Origin: Trichormus_B sp936914905 | Lineage (GTDB): Bacteria > Cyanobacteriota > Cyanobacteriia > Cyanobacteriales > Nostocaceae | NCBI RefSeq assembly: GCF_039871975.1 | Contig: NZ_JBDPLL010000001.1 | DNA length: 64,000 nt | Direction: 5' to 3' (one strand) | The notes under the pieces: model-generated | The model's input: only the letters and a program-made list of their open reading frames with translations | Told to the model about the DNA's origin: nothing | Database searches by the model: none | Part shown: one piece after another, positions 9,523 through 19,191 of the stretch | How positions within the stretch are numbered: position 1 is the stretch's first letter | How the letters are laid out: each line of letters begins with the position of its first letter | Made by a program: the position numbers and the translations under genes

Positions 9523-9704
9523 GTTTCAATCCCTAATGGGGATTATTTAAAATTTTAACCTGATTAGATTACTCATGTTTCCGATGAATTTGTCGTTTCA
9601 ATCCCTAATAGGGATTATTTGAAATTCCAACTTCTATATGCAAGTGAAATAGGATTACACACGCCACGTTTCCATCTCTAATAGGGATTATTTGAAATTT
9701 CAAC
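9523..9704 (-). CRISPR. Degenerate three-repeat CRISPR array without cas genes
   Basis: Three 37-bp repeats lie at 9523-9559, 9595-9631 and 9668-9704, separated by spacers of 35 bp (9560-9594) and 36 bp (9632-9667). Each contains TCCCTAATAGGGATTATTT or a variant. Read on the minus strand the repeat ends in ATTGAAAC (GATGGAAAC in the copy nearest the presumed leader), the usual 3' end of Nostoc repeats, so transcription leftward is likely. Repeats 1 and 3 differ from repeat 2 at several positions. No cas gene is in the window, so the array is a relic or depends on cas genes elsewhere. Confidence 0.8.
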
Positions 9705-10000
9705 ATTATGCGGCAACCCCAAAGCCTATATATGTAGTTTTTAAGGTTTTATGGCACGGATGGACTTATGATAGTCTATTCCAGAAAATGTGTCAAGGGT
9801 GAAAAACGCTGAAACCCCGTCTGTGTAAGGTGCGCAGGTGTGTCATAAAACAGATTAGCGTCAAATCCTTGTCCAGATAGAGATTCAGACATTTTTTCAG
9901 CACCTGATTTTTTACACCCACCCACCCGCGCAAAAATTCCAAAAATAGGGAACAGAACAATTCAAGATTAAAAAAATTTTGGGAGCATCCACTATTGGAA
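9705..10000 (-). promoter_or_regulatory. Probable CRISPR leader
   Basis: The AT-rich, ORF-free stretch right of the last repeat lies on the leader side expected from the repeat orientation. It borders the array directly and extends to an IS remnant starting about 10042. Leader identity is inferred from position only. Confidence 0.4.
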
Positions 10001-10041
10001 GAGACACAAGTTTTAGGATAAACAAGTGTGGATTAGCAACC

Positions 10042-11072
10042 ATGAACGAGGATAAAAAAGAACAGCTCAAAGCCCGCTTAGCAGAATTGGCAAGATTGTG
10101 AGACAAAAGTCAGATAACAGACTTGGAAGGCATAGAAAAAACAGTAAGGAGTCAAATATTAGAACTGGTAAGTCCAGAAATAGCCCTTTTTTTATGGAAC
10201 AAACAACCGGAAGGAAAGTAGGTCAAACCAGGAAAGTCAAAACCTTGGTAGGAGAACTAAAACTAAAAGCTAAACAGTTGCAAAGACTGGGTTTGAAGCC
10301 AAGAAGTTGATTAAGTCCATTACTTCAAAAGTGCTCCTTGAGGCTATCAGCTAAGGAATCATATCAAAAAGCAGAAGTTGAAATTGAGGCATTAACAGGA
10401 GTAAAAGTCGGTCATAGAACACAACAAAAACTAGTTGTAGAACAAGATCGGGAGCTACCACAAGCAAAATAAGCTGTCTGTGAAGTGAGGGTGGATGGTG
10501 GAAAAGTACGACTGCGGGGCAAACGACAAGCAGGCTGCTACTGGCGAGACTATAAAACCGTTTGTTTACAAGGAATTGATTATGGGGCATTTTTTGATGA
10601 CAACCAATCATTAGTTGATTATGTTAATAGCCAGTCTTTGGTTAACCCCCGTGTCTGTTTGGGGGATGGTCATGATGGAGTTTGGAATTTAGTTAAACAG
10701 TTTGGAACTGAGAAATTCAAACCTTTGGAAATTTTGGATTGGTATCACCTCAAAGAGAATCTTTTGGTGGTTCTTTAAAGGGTCTCCAAGTGGCAAGGTT
10801 ATATAGAGCTAATTCAAGCTTTATTTAATAATTTTAGAGGTAAATAAGTGAAGAACTTTTTCGAGATCAGGGAAAAATATCGCACTCGCATTATTAACTA
10901 CAGCTAGTACCAAGCTGTAGAACTATGTTCTATTGGTTCTGGATCTATCGAATCTGCTCTTAAACAGATTGGAGCAAGGATTAAAATTTCTGGCCCACAG
11001 TCGAATGTTAAAAGTGTCTAGCAAATCCTTTCCATTCGTTGTGCTGATCTCAATGGTTTGCTTGCTATTTGA
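10042..11072 (+). pseudogene. ISKra4-family transposase, heavily frameshifted
   Basis: Family words are spread over three frames: MNEDKKEQLKARLAELARL at the start, TDLEGIEKTVRSQILELVS, then VDGGKVRLRGKRQAGCYWRD and NPRVCLGDGHDGVWNLVKQF with DWYHLKENL in the DDE-type catalytic region. The C-terminal part includes IGARIKISG-like residues and ends ADLNGLLAI at 11072. At least six frameshifts or stops are present, so it is long dead. It sits directly beside the CRISPR leader. Confidence 0.8.
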
Positions 11073-11241
11073 GTCTTTCTGCCGAAACTCTATGCTCCCA
11101 CAATTTCTGCCTCCTGCCCCCTGCCTTATAAGTAGAACGACATGAAAAAACAAAAGTATGCAACAAAATGTAAATGCGTGCCGTAGGCTCTAGTATCTCG
11201 GAGATTCTTCACTATCTCTTTCAGAGACGCTCCGCGAACTT

Positions 11242-12087
11242 TCAGAATGACACCTTTAAACCGTTTTTAGTATAATTTTCCTCTGGTGCTGATAAAGGAA
11301 ATGTTTCTCCAGCTAAGTAAGCGGGAAAATGCTTTTGAAAATACAACCAAGAAGTCATGTCTTCCCCATCCACAAAAGCTTTTGGTGCTTGCTTATACAA
11401 AGGCAGACGGTTATTAATTTCTGCTTGTAGCACTGGAGGTAATTCTGTAAAACCACCAACTTTGCTACCTGTGGCGCTGTAAATCAGATAACCAGGTCGT
11501 TGCCCCATTTTCATCCAAGGCAACCATTGACCAATTCTGTCCCAACTTAGTTTGAGTTGAGTTACAGAAGCTAATTCTGAATTTACTAAATCGGCACTGG
11601 AAACGGTTATTTTAAATAATTCTGCGGCTTGATAATTGGCAGATGGGCAATATTCTGCAAATTGGGGATCGTCTGCCAAAGGATTGGGATAATTGGGAAA
11701 CAGATCAAAAACAAAGGTTGTATTTTCACCTTCCACTTCTACGGGAAGTTTGCCTTTAAATTTGCCTTGCACGGGACTATTAGCAACGTGCATGACTGGC
11801 ACTGTTTCACCTGTCCATGGATTTTCCCATTTTCTGACGGTTTCGTCTGTTTCTGGGTTGAGGTAATAAGTTAGTTCTCTGGAAGTAAAATCCCAACGGC
11901 CTTCAGCGGTGAGAATACAACGACTTACACTCATTCCGAGAATTTTAAATAATAGTTGTCGCTTTTCACCAGGGACAAAGCTATAAATCCTACCTGTCCA
12001 AACTAAAAAAGTAGATTCGTTAGCGTCTAAGGAAGATCGAGTTTTTACCCATTGTTGGGCATCAATTTCTTGGATATGGGCTACCAT
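11242..12087 (-). CDS. DUF1838 family protein
   Basis: A 281-residue open frame starting at ATG 12087. The sequence matches the DUF1838 family as I know it from cyanobacteria, with WTGRIYSFVPGEKRQLLFKI, the acidic and aromatic block LTYYLNPETDETVRKWENPW, and a terminal FPAYLAGETFPLSAPEENY. No signal peptide or membrane helix is seen. The biochemical function is unknown. A broken VOC-family gene lies 27 bp upstream on the same strand and was probably cotranscribed, suggesting a former small-molecule pathway. That this gene is intact while its partner is broken may mean it is next to decay or has a separate role. Confidence 0.75.
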   Translation of the reverse strand: MVAHIQEIDAQQWVKTRSSLDANESTFLVWTGRIYSFVPGEKRQLLFKILGMSVSRCILTAEGRWDFTSRELTYYLNPETDETVRKWENPWTGETVPVMHVANSPVQGKFKGKLPVEVEGENTTFVFDLFPNYPNPLADDPQFAEYCPSANYQAAELFKITVSSADLVNSELASVTQLKLSWDRIGQWLPWMKMGQRPGYLIYSATGSKVGGFTELPPVLQAEINNRLPLYKQAPKAFVDGEDMTSWLYFQKHFPAYLAGETFPLSAPEENYTKNGLKVSF

Positions 12088-12114
12088 TTGCTGTTTCCTG
12101 ATTGTTTATCAAAT

Positions 12115-13107
12115 TTAGTTTTTTGCCACCAATGTCCAAAAGTAGCCATCCGGGGCAATGAACGAAAAACTCATTTTTCCAAATTCATTATTTACAATTT
12201 TAGTAACTTGTTGTGCATTACTAGCCCGGATTCGGTAAAAATAAGTTTTTATGCCCTGGACTCGGTAGGTGTAACGGTACATTTCTAAACTTCCTGATTA
12301 GGCTGATCTAAAGTGCGTTGTAATTTGACATTCTCTGGAAAGCTTACTATATAAAGTCTGCCGCTACGTGCTTCCATGAAGTTAGTTGGACAGGAACGAG
12401 GATCATCAAAACCGGTGACTATAAATTTTTCTCCTGGTTGAAGATCAAAAAAATCTCTGCCTGCATAAGAAGATTCATAGCTGGTTTCTACATTATCCCG
12501 GACGCGCAATAAACCTACAATTTGTTCATAAAATTGAAGGGTTTGTTTCCTGTCGTCTTGAACTACTAAGCCCAAGTGGGTAAACTGACTGGTGTTTAAT
12601 GGTGCATGATGATTGATTTTGCCGTAATGGGGCATCCTATAACTAAAGCGTTGAAATAATACTTGTCGAGTTAAGGGTTGCAGTAGCATGATTTATCGCA
12701 TACTAATGGCAGAATCTAGAAATGGTTGGCTTTTTTGTTCTTTGTTATAAATTACTTCCCAATAAGAGTGGGTGTATTTGTTTGATTATCATACCCATGG
12801 CTTTGGCATTTCCGGTATGATTTAAAATTCCTAACACATCTGTTGTTAAGGCGGTGGCCGAACAATTTCCTTGAATTTTCATGGAACTGATACCTAAACT
12901 GCTATTTGTGGGTTGTTGCCAAGTCATTAGTCGAATTAAACCATGGTCTGCTTCTTGGTGGTAAAGAGGGATGGCTTTTAAGGAGGAGTTGACTCCATAT
13001 AATTGGTAAGCTGTCTCGGTGTTTAATTCTCCTATTTGTCCTATACGATAGCCAAATTGTTGCCAATATTGAATTGCTAAAATTGTCTCTGTAACTCCAA
13101 TACACAC
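12115..13107 (-). pseudogene. Broken two-domain VOC (glyoxalase/dioxygenase fold) protein
   Basis: Parts read right to left in three frames. An N-terminal half at 13107-12765 has MCIGVTETILAIQYWQQFGY and YRIGQIGELNTETAYQLYGV. A frameshift near 12765 and a stop near 12691 precede the C-terminal half, which has THLGLVVQDDRKQTLQFYEQ and GRDFFDLQPGEKF. A second frameshift near 12290 separates the last segment, KMSFSFIAPDGYFWTLVAKN. Two beta-alpha-beta-beta-beta modules fit the VOC superfamily of metal-dependent isomerases and dioxygenases; the reaction is unknown. It sits just upstream of the DUF1838 gene on the same strand. Confidence 0.75.
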
Positions 13108-13332
13108 TTAATAGATGCCTTCGATGGCTGTTGTTGTTCCTTAATTCATGACAAAATCGTTTTGGAATCGTGTTTCAGGTATAATTAACGGCAAATGCAC
13201 GCAGGTAAACACAGATGGGTGAGTGAGTTTTATGATTGTATAGCAATTACCTAACTGGTTAGGATATCAGCGGTACTTATTATGGAAGTCGTAGCGATTG
13301 ATACAACTAAGGCACAAATAGATTTGTAATTC

Positions 13333-13366
13333 TGTCACCTGTCACCTATCACCTGTCACCTACCAC
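13333..13366. repeat. Short tandem heptad repeats (TGTCACC type)
   Basis: Imperfect tandem copies of TGTCACC/TATCACC immediately precede the next gene. The same unit recurs near 31895-31925 and 33350-33365, as expected of the short tandemly repeated repeats of heterocystous cyanobacteria. Confidence 0.7.
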
Positions 13367-13378
13367 ACTGTGTCAGCT

Positions 13379-15046
13379 ATGCTAAATCATGAGCGATCGC
13401 TAACTACCTATGTTACTGCCCTGTTAAATAAAATAGCCTCTCAGGTTTGCCAAGTAATTATTACTATTAACCGACAGAAGCCAGAATTATTGCTGGAAAA
13501 GTGTAGAAAAGTTCAGTGGCAAAATGATTATAATCAATCTGCTTTGATTGCTAAGTTTACAGAATTACTTAGCAATCAAAGCAGGGATGAATTGCTCAAA
13601 AAACTCCCATTATCCCTGAAAGCCTTACTACTTCCCGCTGCTTTAGATGTACCAATTTTATCAGAGTTAGTCGCTAATATTCGCCAACAAAATCCTCTTA
13701 TTTCCGAATTTAATGGTTCATTAATTCGTAATACTATTACGTCTTTATTGCCAGTAGGCATTACGTTTTTACTTTTGGATGCCAAAAATATACAAATTAG
13801 TACCCATACTGAAAAGTTTTTAGCAAATGTTTTTAATTGTCCTCTGCAAGTAAAAATTGCCTTTACCAATTGGAGTACTCGGGGTAAGTTAGATATAGAA
13901 TTGCATGAACGTGGTTATGATTTGATTCATGTTCGCGCTAGTAGGGATAATGCTGATGGCAAAATGATTGCTTTTGGTTCTTATATTCATGAACTTTACC
14001 CCCATGCTAAGGAAGTTTTGGTTTGCTCGTCGGATAAGGTAATGACTAATTTATGCAATAAATTACAACAACATGGATTAATTGTATATCAAGTTAGTCA
14101 ACATAGCGAAAATATTAATCTTTTTAACAATTAAACTGGTGAAACTACTATTTATAGTACTAAACCTTTAGGATCAATTTCCTCTGTTGAACAAGTTATC
14201 TTCTTGCAAGTCAAGGGTTTAATCGAAGAGGAGCAGAAACTGACGGCTAGTGCTTTGGTTAAACTGTCTCATCTTTCTAGGGTATATCAAGTTAAATATC
14301 AGTTACATCTTAGTCATATTGTCTCTAAATATTCACCTGGTAAAAATGCTAAGGATCTACTTGCTAAGTATCCAGCAGATTTAGTAATTTATCAAGTTGA
14401 TGATAGTTCAGAGTTTTATGTAACGGTGTTTGATGATAATTTAAATCCTGCCAAGAATAATACTGATAAGTCTAAATCTGTCAAAAGTATTCTATCAATT
14501 TTTTCATCTGTTATTAATTCTAAATTAGATTTATAACTGGCTCTCAAAACGATTAGAGAAGATTTAATGCAAGAATCTACTCAGGTTGATTTTGATATCA
14601 ATATTTTGCGTATTCAATTTAAGCAAAGATATGGTAAACCCATTACTGAACAAATAAAGGAATAAAAAATCAACGGTAGTTATATTAAATTTCTACAGTC
14701 TTGTAGTTTTTTACAACTCAAACAAAAACATAACAAATGGGAAATAAGTGAATTAAATTTAACTAATACTACATCTAACTCATTGTCTGATAATAATTCT
14801 CCAGCAGCTTTGGAGGATGCTATCAGAAATATTCTCACAATAGCAACTAATGAATCAGGGAATGGGTATAATGGGTATATTGATATTAGTATTTTAGGAA
14901 CTAAGTTCCATCAGCAATATGGTAAATCCATAACTGATCAAATCAAAGCATTAAAGATTGGTGGTAATTATATGAAGTTTTTACAGTCTTGCAGTTCTTT
15001 TCAACTGAAACAAACTGGTAAAAAATGGGAAGTCGCTATAAACTAG
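13379..15046 (+). pseudogene. NYN-nuclease-like protein with two OST-HTH/LOTUS domains, three in-frame TAA stops
   Basis: One frame runs unshifted for 1.67 kb and is broken only by TAA at 14132, 14534 and about 14663. The middle contains a NYN/PIN-like segment with the acidic motif GITFLLLDAKNIQ, followed by KIAFTNWSTRGKLDIELHER and a late HAKEVLVCSSDKV. Two C-terminal repeats share the pattern QF/KFxQxYGKxITxQIK then SYIKFLQSC or NYMKFLQSC, typical of OST-HTH/LOTUS RNA-binding domains. Family knowledge suggests RNA binding and cleavage. In the first repeat TAA replaces a leucine codon conserved in the second (QIKE*KI against QIKALKI), so it is a clear nonsense mutation. The third-domain residues are still well preserved, so decay is recent. 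Confidence 0.7.
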
Positions 15047-15137
15047 ACCTGAATACTGGATTACCCCATCAATCCGGGGATATTGTATATACTAAATAAT
15101 AGTAAATAATAATGTGTAAAGAAATGTAAACATAGAG

Positions 15138-15843
15138 ATGCAGGATAAAGTTATTATCATCGTTGGTGCTACTGGTGGTATAGGAATAGCCTTAACCCGT
15201 CAACTTGCACCCACACGGGCAAAACTGGTACTAGGTGCTAGAAATAAAGTAAATTTAGCAACATTGGCAGAGGAGTTATCGGGGGAAGTGTTGACAGTCC
15301 CTACTGAATATTACTCAATCAGACCAAGTAAATGCATTGATACAAGCAACTTTGACGCGGTTTGGTCAAATTGATGTGTTGGTGAATGCTGTTGGTATCG
15401 GTATCCTGAGGCCATACAACAGTATATAACCGGGGGAATTAGAGAAAATGCTGGATTTGAATTTAAAAGGCTGTTTCTATACTACTCAGGCAGCAGCCCA
15501 AGAGATGCAAAAACGTAAGTCTGGTCATATCTGTAATGTGGTAGGGATTTTAGGTAAGCATTCTATGGGTATGGCTGCGGCTTATTCTGGGTATAAGTTT
15601 GGTATTGTGGGTTTTAGTAAGTGTATGGCTGAGGAAGTAAAACGCTTTGGTGTGAAGTTTACGCTACTCTATTTTGGTGGGGTGGATTCTCCTTTCTGAG
15701 ACAATGTAAGCTTAAAGGTAGACCGAACAAAAATGCTGAGTTGTGAAACTGCTGCTAATGCTATTTTCTATGCTTTATCTGCTGAACCTCAGACTGTACC
15801 AATGGAAATTAATCTTCAACCTGATAGCCATTTGTTTTTCTAG
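15138..15843 (+). pseudogene. Broken short-chain dehydrogenase/reductase
   Basis: The NAD(P)-binding motif is present at the start (VIIIVGATGGIGIALTRQLA) and the catalytic Tyr-Lys pair in the second half (AAAYSGYKFGIVGF), along with FGQIDVLVNAVGIG. A frameshift lies near 15300, a TAA near 15427 and a TGA at 15698-15700, where a tryptophan would be expected. The residues after it (SCETAANAIFYALSAEPQTV) finish a normal SDR C-terminus. Substrate unknown. It lies between the NYN gene and hppD on the same strand. Confidence 0.85.
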
Positions 15844-15954
15844 TTATAGCTGTAATGTGGAAAATCAAAGATTAACGTAGATGATAAATCCTGTATCCCT
15901 TACGGGAACGTTAACCATAAATCCTTAAATACTGGAAATCCTGATTCAGAAATT

Positions 15955-17100
15955 ATGCTTCAAATTGATCACGTTCACTTCTATGTAGAAGATGCCCAAA
16001 AGTGGCGAGATTGGTTTGTCAATTATCTGGGTTTTCAAACAGTAGTGAGTGCGATTTTCCCTACTGCTATAAATCAAGAAAAATCATTTCATACTCATAC
16101 AGAAGCTGTGAAAAATGGAAATGTCTATTTTTTGCTGTCTTCTCCTTTGTTACCCACAAGTCCAGTGACTGAGTTCTTACGTCATCATCCTCCTGGTGTG
16201 GCAGATGTAGCTTTTACTGTGGCAGATTTGCCAGCAGTGATGGCAAGAGTTGCTGCTAATGGTGCTAAGATTCTGCAATTTATTGAGGATGCTGGATCTT
16301 GCAAATACTCAAAAATTGCGGCTTGGGGTGGGTTGACTCATACATTAATTGAAAGAAACTTAATTAAAGGAGAGGAGGGGCAGACAAATCAGTTCAAAAT
16401 TCAAAATTCAAAATTCAAAACTAAAGAACTCTTACCTTCTACTTCTAATCACCTATCAAACAATATTTTTACAGATATAGATCATGTGGTTTTAAATGTG
16501 GGAGTTGGTAATTTAGAGACGGCTGTGAGTTGGTACCAAAAAGTCCTAGATTTGCAACCCCAACAAAGTTTTAAAATTCAAACTGAACGATCGGCTTTGC
16601 ATAGTCAGGTGATGATCTCTGCTAATGGTAAGGTACAATTACCAATCAATGAACCGGGTTCTCCTAATTCCCAAATTCAGGAATTTTTGCAAGTGAATAG
16701 GGGGGCGGGAATTCAACATATTGCTTTACGGACACCTCGTTTAATTAGTGCGATCGCTCTTTTTCGGGCTGCGGGTCTATCGTTCCTCTCTGTTCCTAAA
16801 AGCTATTACACAAAATTACGACAGCGCTTAGAGTTTCCTTTGTCATCCCTAGAATTGCAAGCAATCGCACAACAAGAAATATTGGTTGATTGTCAAAAAG
16901 ATTCTCCTTTAGGGGCTTTATTATTGCAAATTTTCACTCAGCCGATTTTTGAAGAGCCGACTTTTTTCTTTGAGTTTATTGAACGCCGTTCCCAAGCCTC
17001 TGGTTTTGGTGAGGGTAATTTTCGGGCTTTATTTGAAGCGATTGAAAGCGAACAAGTTAAACGGGGATTTGTGAGGGAAGAGGTGATTGGTCATGGGTGA
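15955..17100 (+). CDS. hppD: 4-hydroxyphenylpyruvate dioxygenase
   Basis: This non-heme iron enzyme converts 4-hydroxyphenylpyruvate to homogentisate, in cyanobacteria the head-group precursor of tocopherol. The 381-residue protein has two VOC domains. The iron ligands are visible: His in TDIDHVVLNVGVGNLE, His in GIQHIALRTPR and Glu in TFFFEFIERRSQ. Between the domains, residues about 140-166 are an odd low-complexity linker (QFKIQNSKFKTKELLPSTSN) encoded by tandem AAAATTC repeats, an in-frame intrusion of an intergenic-type repeat. The linker may be tolerated because it lies outside both folds. The last 15 codons recur as an inverted copy at 17953-18001. Confidence 0.9.
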   Translation: MLQIDHVHFYVEDAQKWRDWFVNYLGFQTVVSAIFPTAINQEKSFHTHTEAVKNGNVYFLLSSPLLPTSPVTEFLRHHPPGVADVAFTVADLPAVMARVAANGAKILQFIEDAGSCKYSKIAAWGGLTHTLIERNLIKGEEGQTNQFKIQNSKFKTKELLPSTSNHLSNNIFTDIDHVVLNVGVGNLETAVSWYQKVLDLQPQQSFKIQTERSALHSQVMISANGKVQLPINEPGSPNSQIQEFLQVNRGAGIQHIALRTPRLISAIALFRAAGLSFLSVPKSYYTKLRQRLEFPLSSLELQAIAQQEILVDCQKDSPLGALLLQIFTQPIFEEPTFFFEFIERRSQASGFGEGNFRALFEAIESEQVKRGFVREEVIGHG

Positions 17101-17109
17101 TTGGTGAAA

Positions 17110-17166
17110 GAAGGTAAATCCTTATCTCCCCATCTCCCCCATCTCCCCCATCTCCCCCATGCTCCC
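17110..17166. repeat. Tandem CATCTCCCC repeats
   Basis: Four or so imperfect copies of CATCTCCCC between hppD and the HAD gene, a typical short tandemly repeated repeat. Confidence 0.6.
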
Positions 17167-17214
17167 TAAACCCTGTTCCTGAGATAATGGACAAAAATTT
17201 AACCTGAACAAGTG

Positions 17215-17907
17215 ATGCTGAGACTAATTACTGATTTTGATGGACCGATTATGGATGTTTCGGAACGGTACTATCAAGTTTATCAATTGTGTTTGCGGGA
17301 AACGCGATATCCTAACCAAGTGGTGACGGAACTTTCTAAAGTCGAATTTTGGCAACTTAAGCGAGCGCACAGTCCCGAAAAAGATATTGCTTTAAAATCT
17401 GGTTTAGATGAAGAACAAGCGCAAGAATTTACTAAAATTCGGAAGCGAACAGTGCATACACAGCCTTACTTTCAGTATGATACCCTCGTCCCTGGGGCTT
17501 TAGATGCGCTGGCTAAAGTTCAACAAGCGGGGATTGATTTGGTAGTCATGACCATGCGTAGGGTCCAAGAACTGGACTATGCGGTTAATAAATACAATTT
17601 AGGTGAATTTTTCCCTGAAAATCGCCGTTATTGTCTCGGTAACGACTATGTGAAAACCCGTGATATTGAAGATAAACCTCTGTTGATGGCTAGGGCTTTA
17701 GCAGAATTACCACCTGCTGTGAATACTTGGATGGTGGGAGATACAGAGGCTGATATTACCGCTGCTAAAAAACATGGTATTAAGATGATAGCGGTGGAAA
17801 GTGGTATTCGCGATCACACTCAATTACAACTCTACCAACCTGACTTAATTATTAAGGATTTGATAACCACCGTAGATATGATTCTCTCTGAAAAAACAAG
17901 AGTGTAG
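17215..17907 (+). CDS. HAD-superfamily hydrolase
   Basis: The 230-residue protein has the four HAD motifs: the nucleophile motif LITDFDGPIMDVSE at the N-terminus (second Asp is the general acid), the threonine of DLVVMTMRRV, a lysine in the region RDIEDKPLLM, and the magnesium-binding WMVGDTEADITAAKKHG. An alpha-helical cap lies between the first two motifs, as in subfamily I phosphatases. ATG 17215 is preferred to the GTG at 17212. The substrate is unknown; most members are phosphatases of small metabolites. It follows hppD in the same direction after about 115 bp of repeats, so cotranscription is possible. Confidence 0.8.
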   Translation: MLRLITDFDGPIMDVSERYYQVYQLCLRETRYPNQVVTELSKVEFWQLKRAHSPEKDIALKSGLDEEQAQEFTKIRKRTVHTQPYFQYDTLVPGALDALAKVQQAGIDLVVMTMRRVQELDYAVNKYNLGEFFPENRRYCLGNDYVKTRDIEDKPLLMARALAELPPAVNTWMVGDTEADITAAKKHGIKMIAVESGIRDHTQLQLYQPDLIIKDLITTVDMILSEKTRV

Positions 17908-17952
17908 GAGCAGAGGCGCAAGGGAGAAATAATGACCTCTAGCCTTTTGCCT

Positions 17953-18001
17953 TCTGTCACCTCTTCCCTGACAAATCCGCGTTTAACTTGTTCGCTTTCA
18001 A
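17953..18001 (-). repeat. Inverted duplicate of the hppD 3' end
   Basis: On the minus strand this 49-bp segment reads as the hppD tail (SEQVKRGFVREEV) with only two base differences from 17040-17088. It is fused to the end of an unrelated ATP-grasp remnant, marking a local inversion-duplication. Confidence 0.75.
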
Positions 18002-18290
18002 TCCACCCACAGTTGAGCAAAACGTTCAGCCGTCGATCCAAAAATATCTGACACCTGCCCATCACCAATTTCTAATACCCGTTTAGTACCATCCCTACGA
18101 GCTATTACATCCACAGAGAAAAAGTGGCTTCCAATCCGCTTGGCACATTCAGAAACAATCTCTGGAATTTCTTCATATGGTAAAGCGGCAAAAGGTTTAC
18201 CAGATAACACAAAGTAACGCTTCTCGGTTTCAGGCACAAAATCTTCAATCCGCCGCACACAAATACCTCCCTCAATAGTGCCTCGAAACA
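18000..18290 (-). pseudogene. C-terminal fragment of an R2K-type ATP-grasp protein
   Basis: The frame FRGTIEGGICVRRIEDFVPE followed by TEKRYFVLSGKPFAALPYEE and VLEIGDGQVSDIFGSTAERF matches the C-terminal lobe of small ATP-grasp (R2K clade, DUF4343-like) proteins. The N-terminal half is missing; instead the fragment is joined directly to a DNA glycosylase remnant. Its last codons meet the inverted hppD tail. Family members are thought to be peptide or amino-acid ligases. The fusion is a deletion scar, not a functional domain fusion, because the frames differ across it. Confidence 0.6.
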
Positions 18291-18721
18291 TTACGAATAG
18301 CAGCACGAATACCCAAGTCATCCACAGGTAAAACATCCCAGGGATGTAACGTGAATGTTACTAACATTTGTACCGTCCAACGTCCTATACCCTTAACTGT
18401 AGTTAAACACTTAATAATAGATTCATCATCTATTGTTTGCAGGTCATCTAAGCTAGGTAATTCCTCAAACGGTTGTGCTAAATCCTTTAAATAGGAAATC
18501 CTAAGACGGGAAATGCCCAGGGAACGCACAATATCATCTGAGGTATTGAGGATATAACTCAATGTAAATGAATCAGTGTATAGTTGTAAAAATCTGTGGT
18601 GAATAGCTGCTGCCGCTTTGCCTGAGAGTTGTTGATAAATAATGGCACGACACAGACAATCTAATAAATTCCCTGTTTTTTCAACCTGATTTAGTCTACA
18701 TTCTCCTACTTGGTCTATCAA
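18291..18721 (-). pseudogene. Truncated HhH-GPD DNA glycosylase (AlkA-like)
   Basis: The intact enzyme excises alkylated bases. The remnant has LLDCLCRAIIYQQLSGKAAA at the start and the helix-hairpin-helix and catalytic region CLTTVKGIGRWTVQMLVTFT followed by PWDVLPVDDLG, where the Asp of PVDDLG is the catalytic residue. The C-terminal helices are deleted at about 18290, where the ATP-grasp fragment begins. A TAA lies a few codons upstream of the first visible residue, so the N-terminus is also lost. Confidence 0.75.
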
Positions 18722-18974
18722 CCGAGCTAAAATTAAATCTTATTTAAGTACATCAATAGCAACTTAGTAATTCATTTTTATCTATATATATATAAATTAT
18801 ATTTTCATTTCTACCAGTATAGCAGTCCCAAAAACTTCACCTGCTTCAATTATCTCCACTGCTTTGCTCTGAACTTATATAATCTCGTCAGACATAATTA
18901 AAGTTATTGCGACTGCAACTGTACATACCCTAACAGATATAGGAATTCTAAATTGTTCATGAATAAGGAGATAT
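18722..18974. other. AT-rich intergenic stretch
   Basis: No gene or RNA recognised; contains a TATATATATAAAT run near 18784. Confidence 0.4.
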
Positions 18975-19037
18975 ATGACCTATTTAAAAAGTTGGGTATC
19001 TGAGCCATTAATATCAAAATCACTCAGATATTTATAG
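18975..19037 (+). CDS. Possible 20-residue peptide
   Basis: A very short frame (MTYLKSWVSEPLISKSLRYL) preceded by AAGGAG at good spacing. It lies upstream of the double-glycine peptide gene on the same strand. A leader peptide or chance ORF cannot be told apart; the strong ribosome-binding site is the only support. Confidence 0.25.
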   Translation: MTYLKSWVSEPLISKSLRYL

Positions 19038-19191
19038 ACAAAAATATATTTATTATGTCGATCTGATTGATATCAAACCCTTGATCTATTGATTTTTTCA
19101 GAAAAAATTATAAATAGGATTAATTGAAATCCAATCAACTCTTACTTCTAAGTTTCAGAAATTTCCAAATAGATATAAAGGAGCAATTCTC

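Noticed and set aside
10351..10611. Minus-strand ORF rich in Leu/Val inside the ISKra4 remnant
   Set aside because: Antisense shadow of the transposase; the plus strand carries clear family motifs.
3761..15046. Many genes broken only by in-frame TAA or TAG might mean stop-codon recoding
   Set aside because: Intact genes such as nifK end in TAA, the same region also has frameshifts and deletions, and the stops fall in conserved motifs. Ordinary pseudogene decay explains them.
18832..19140. Search for a transporter or modification enzyme gene before the His-rich peptide
   Set aside because: Only stop-rich DNA and a 20-codon frame were found, so no biosynthetic cluster can be claimed.
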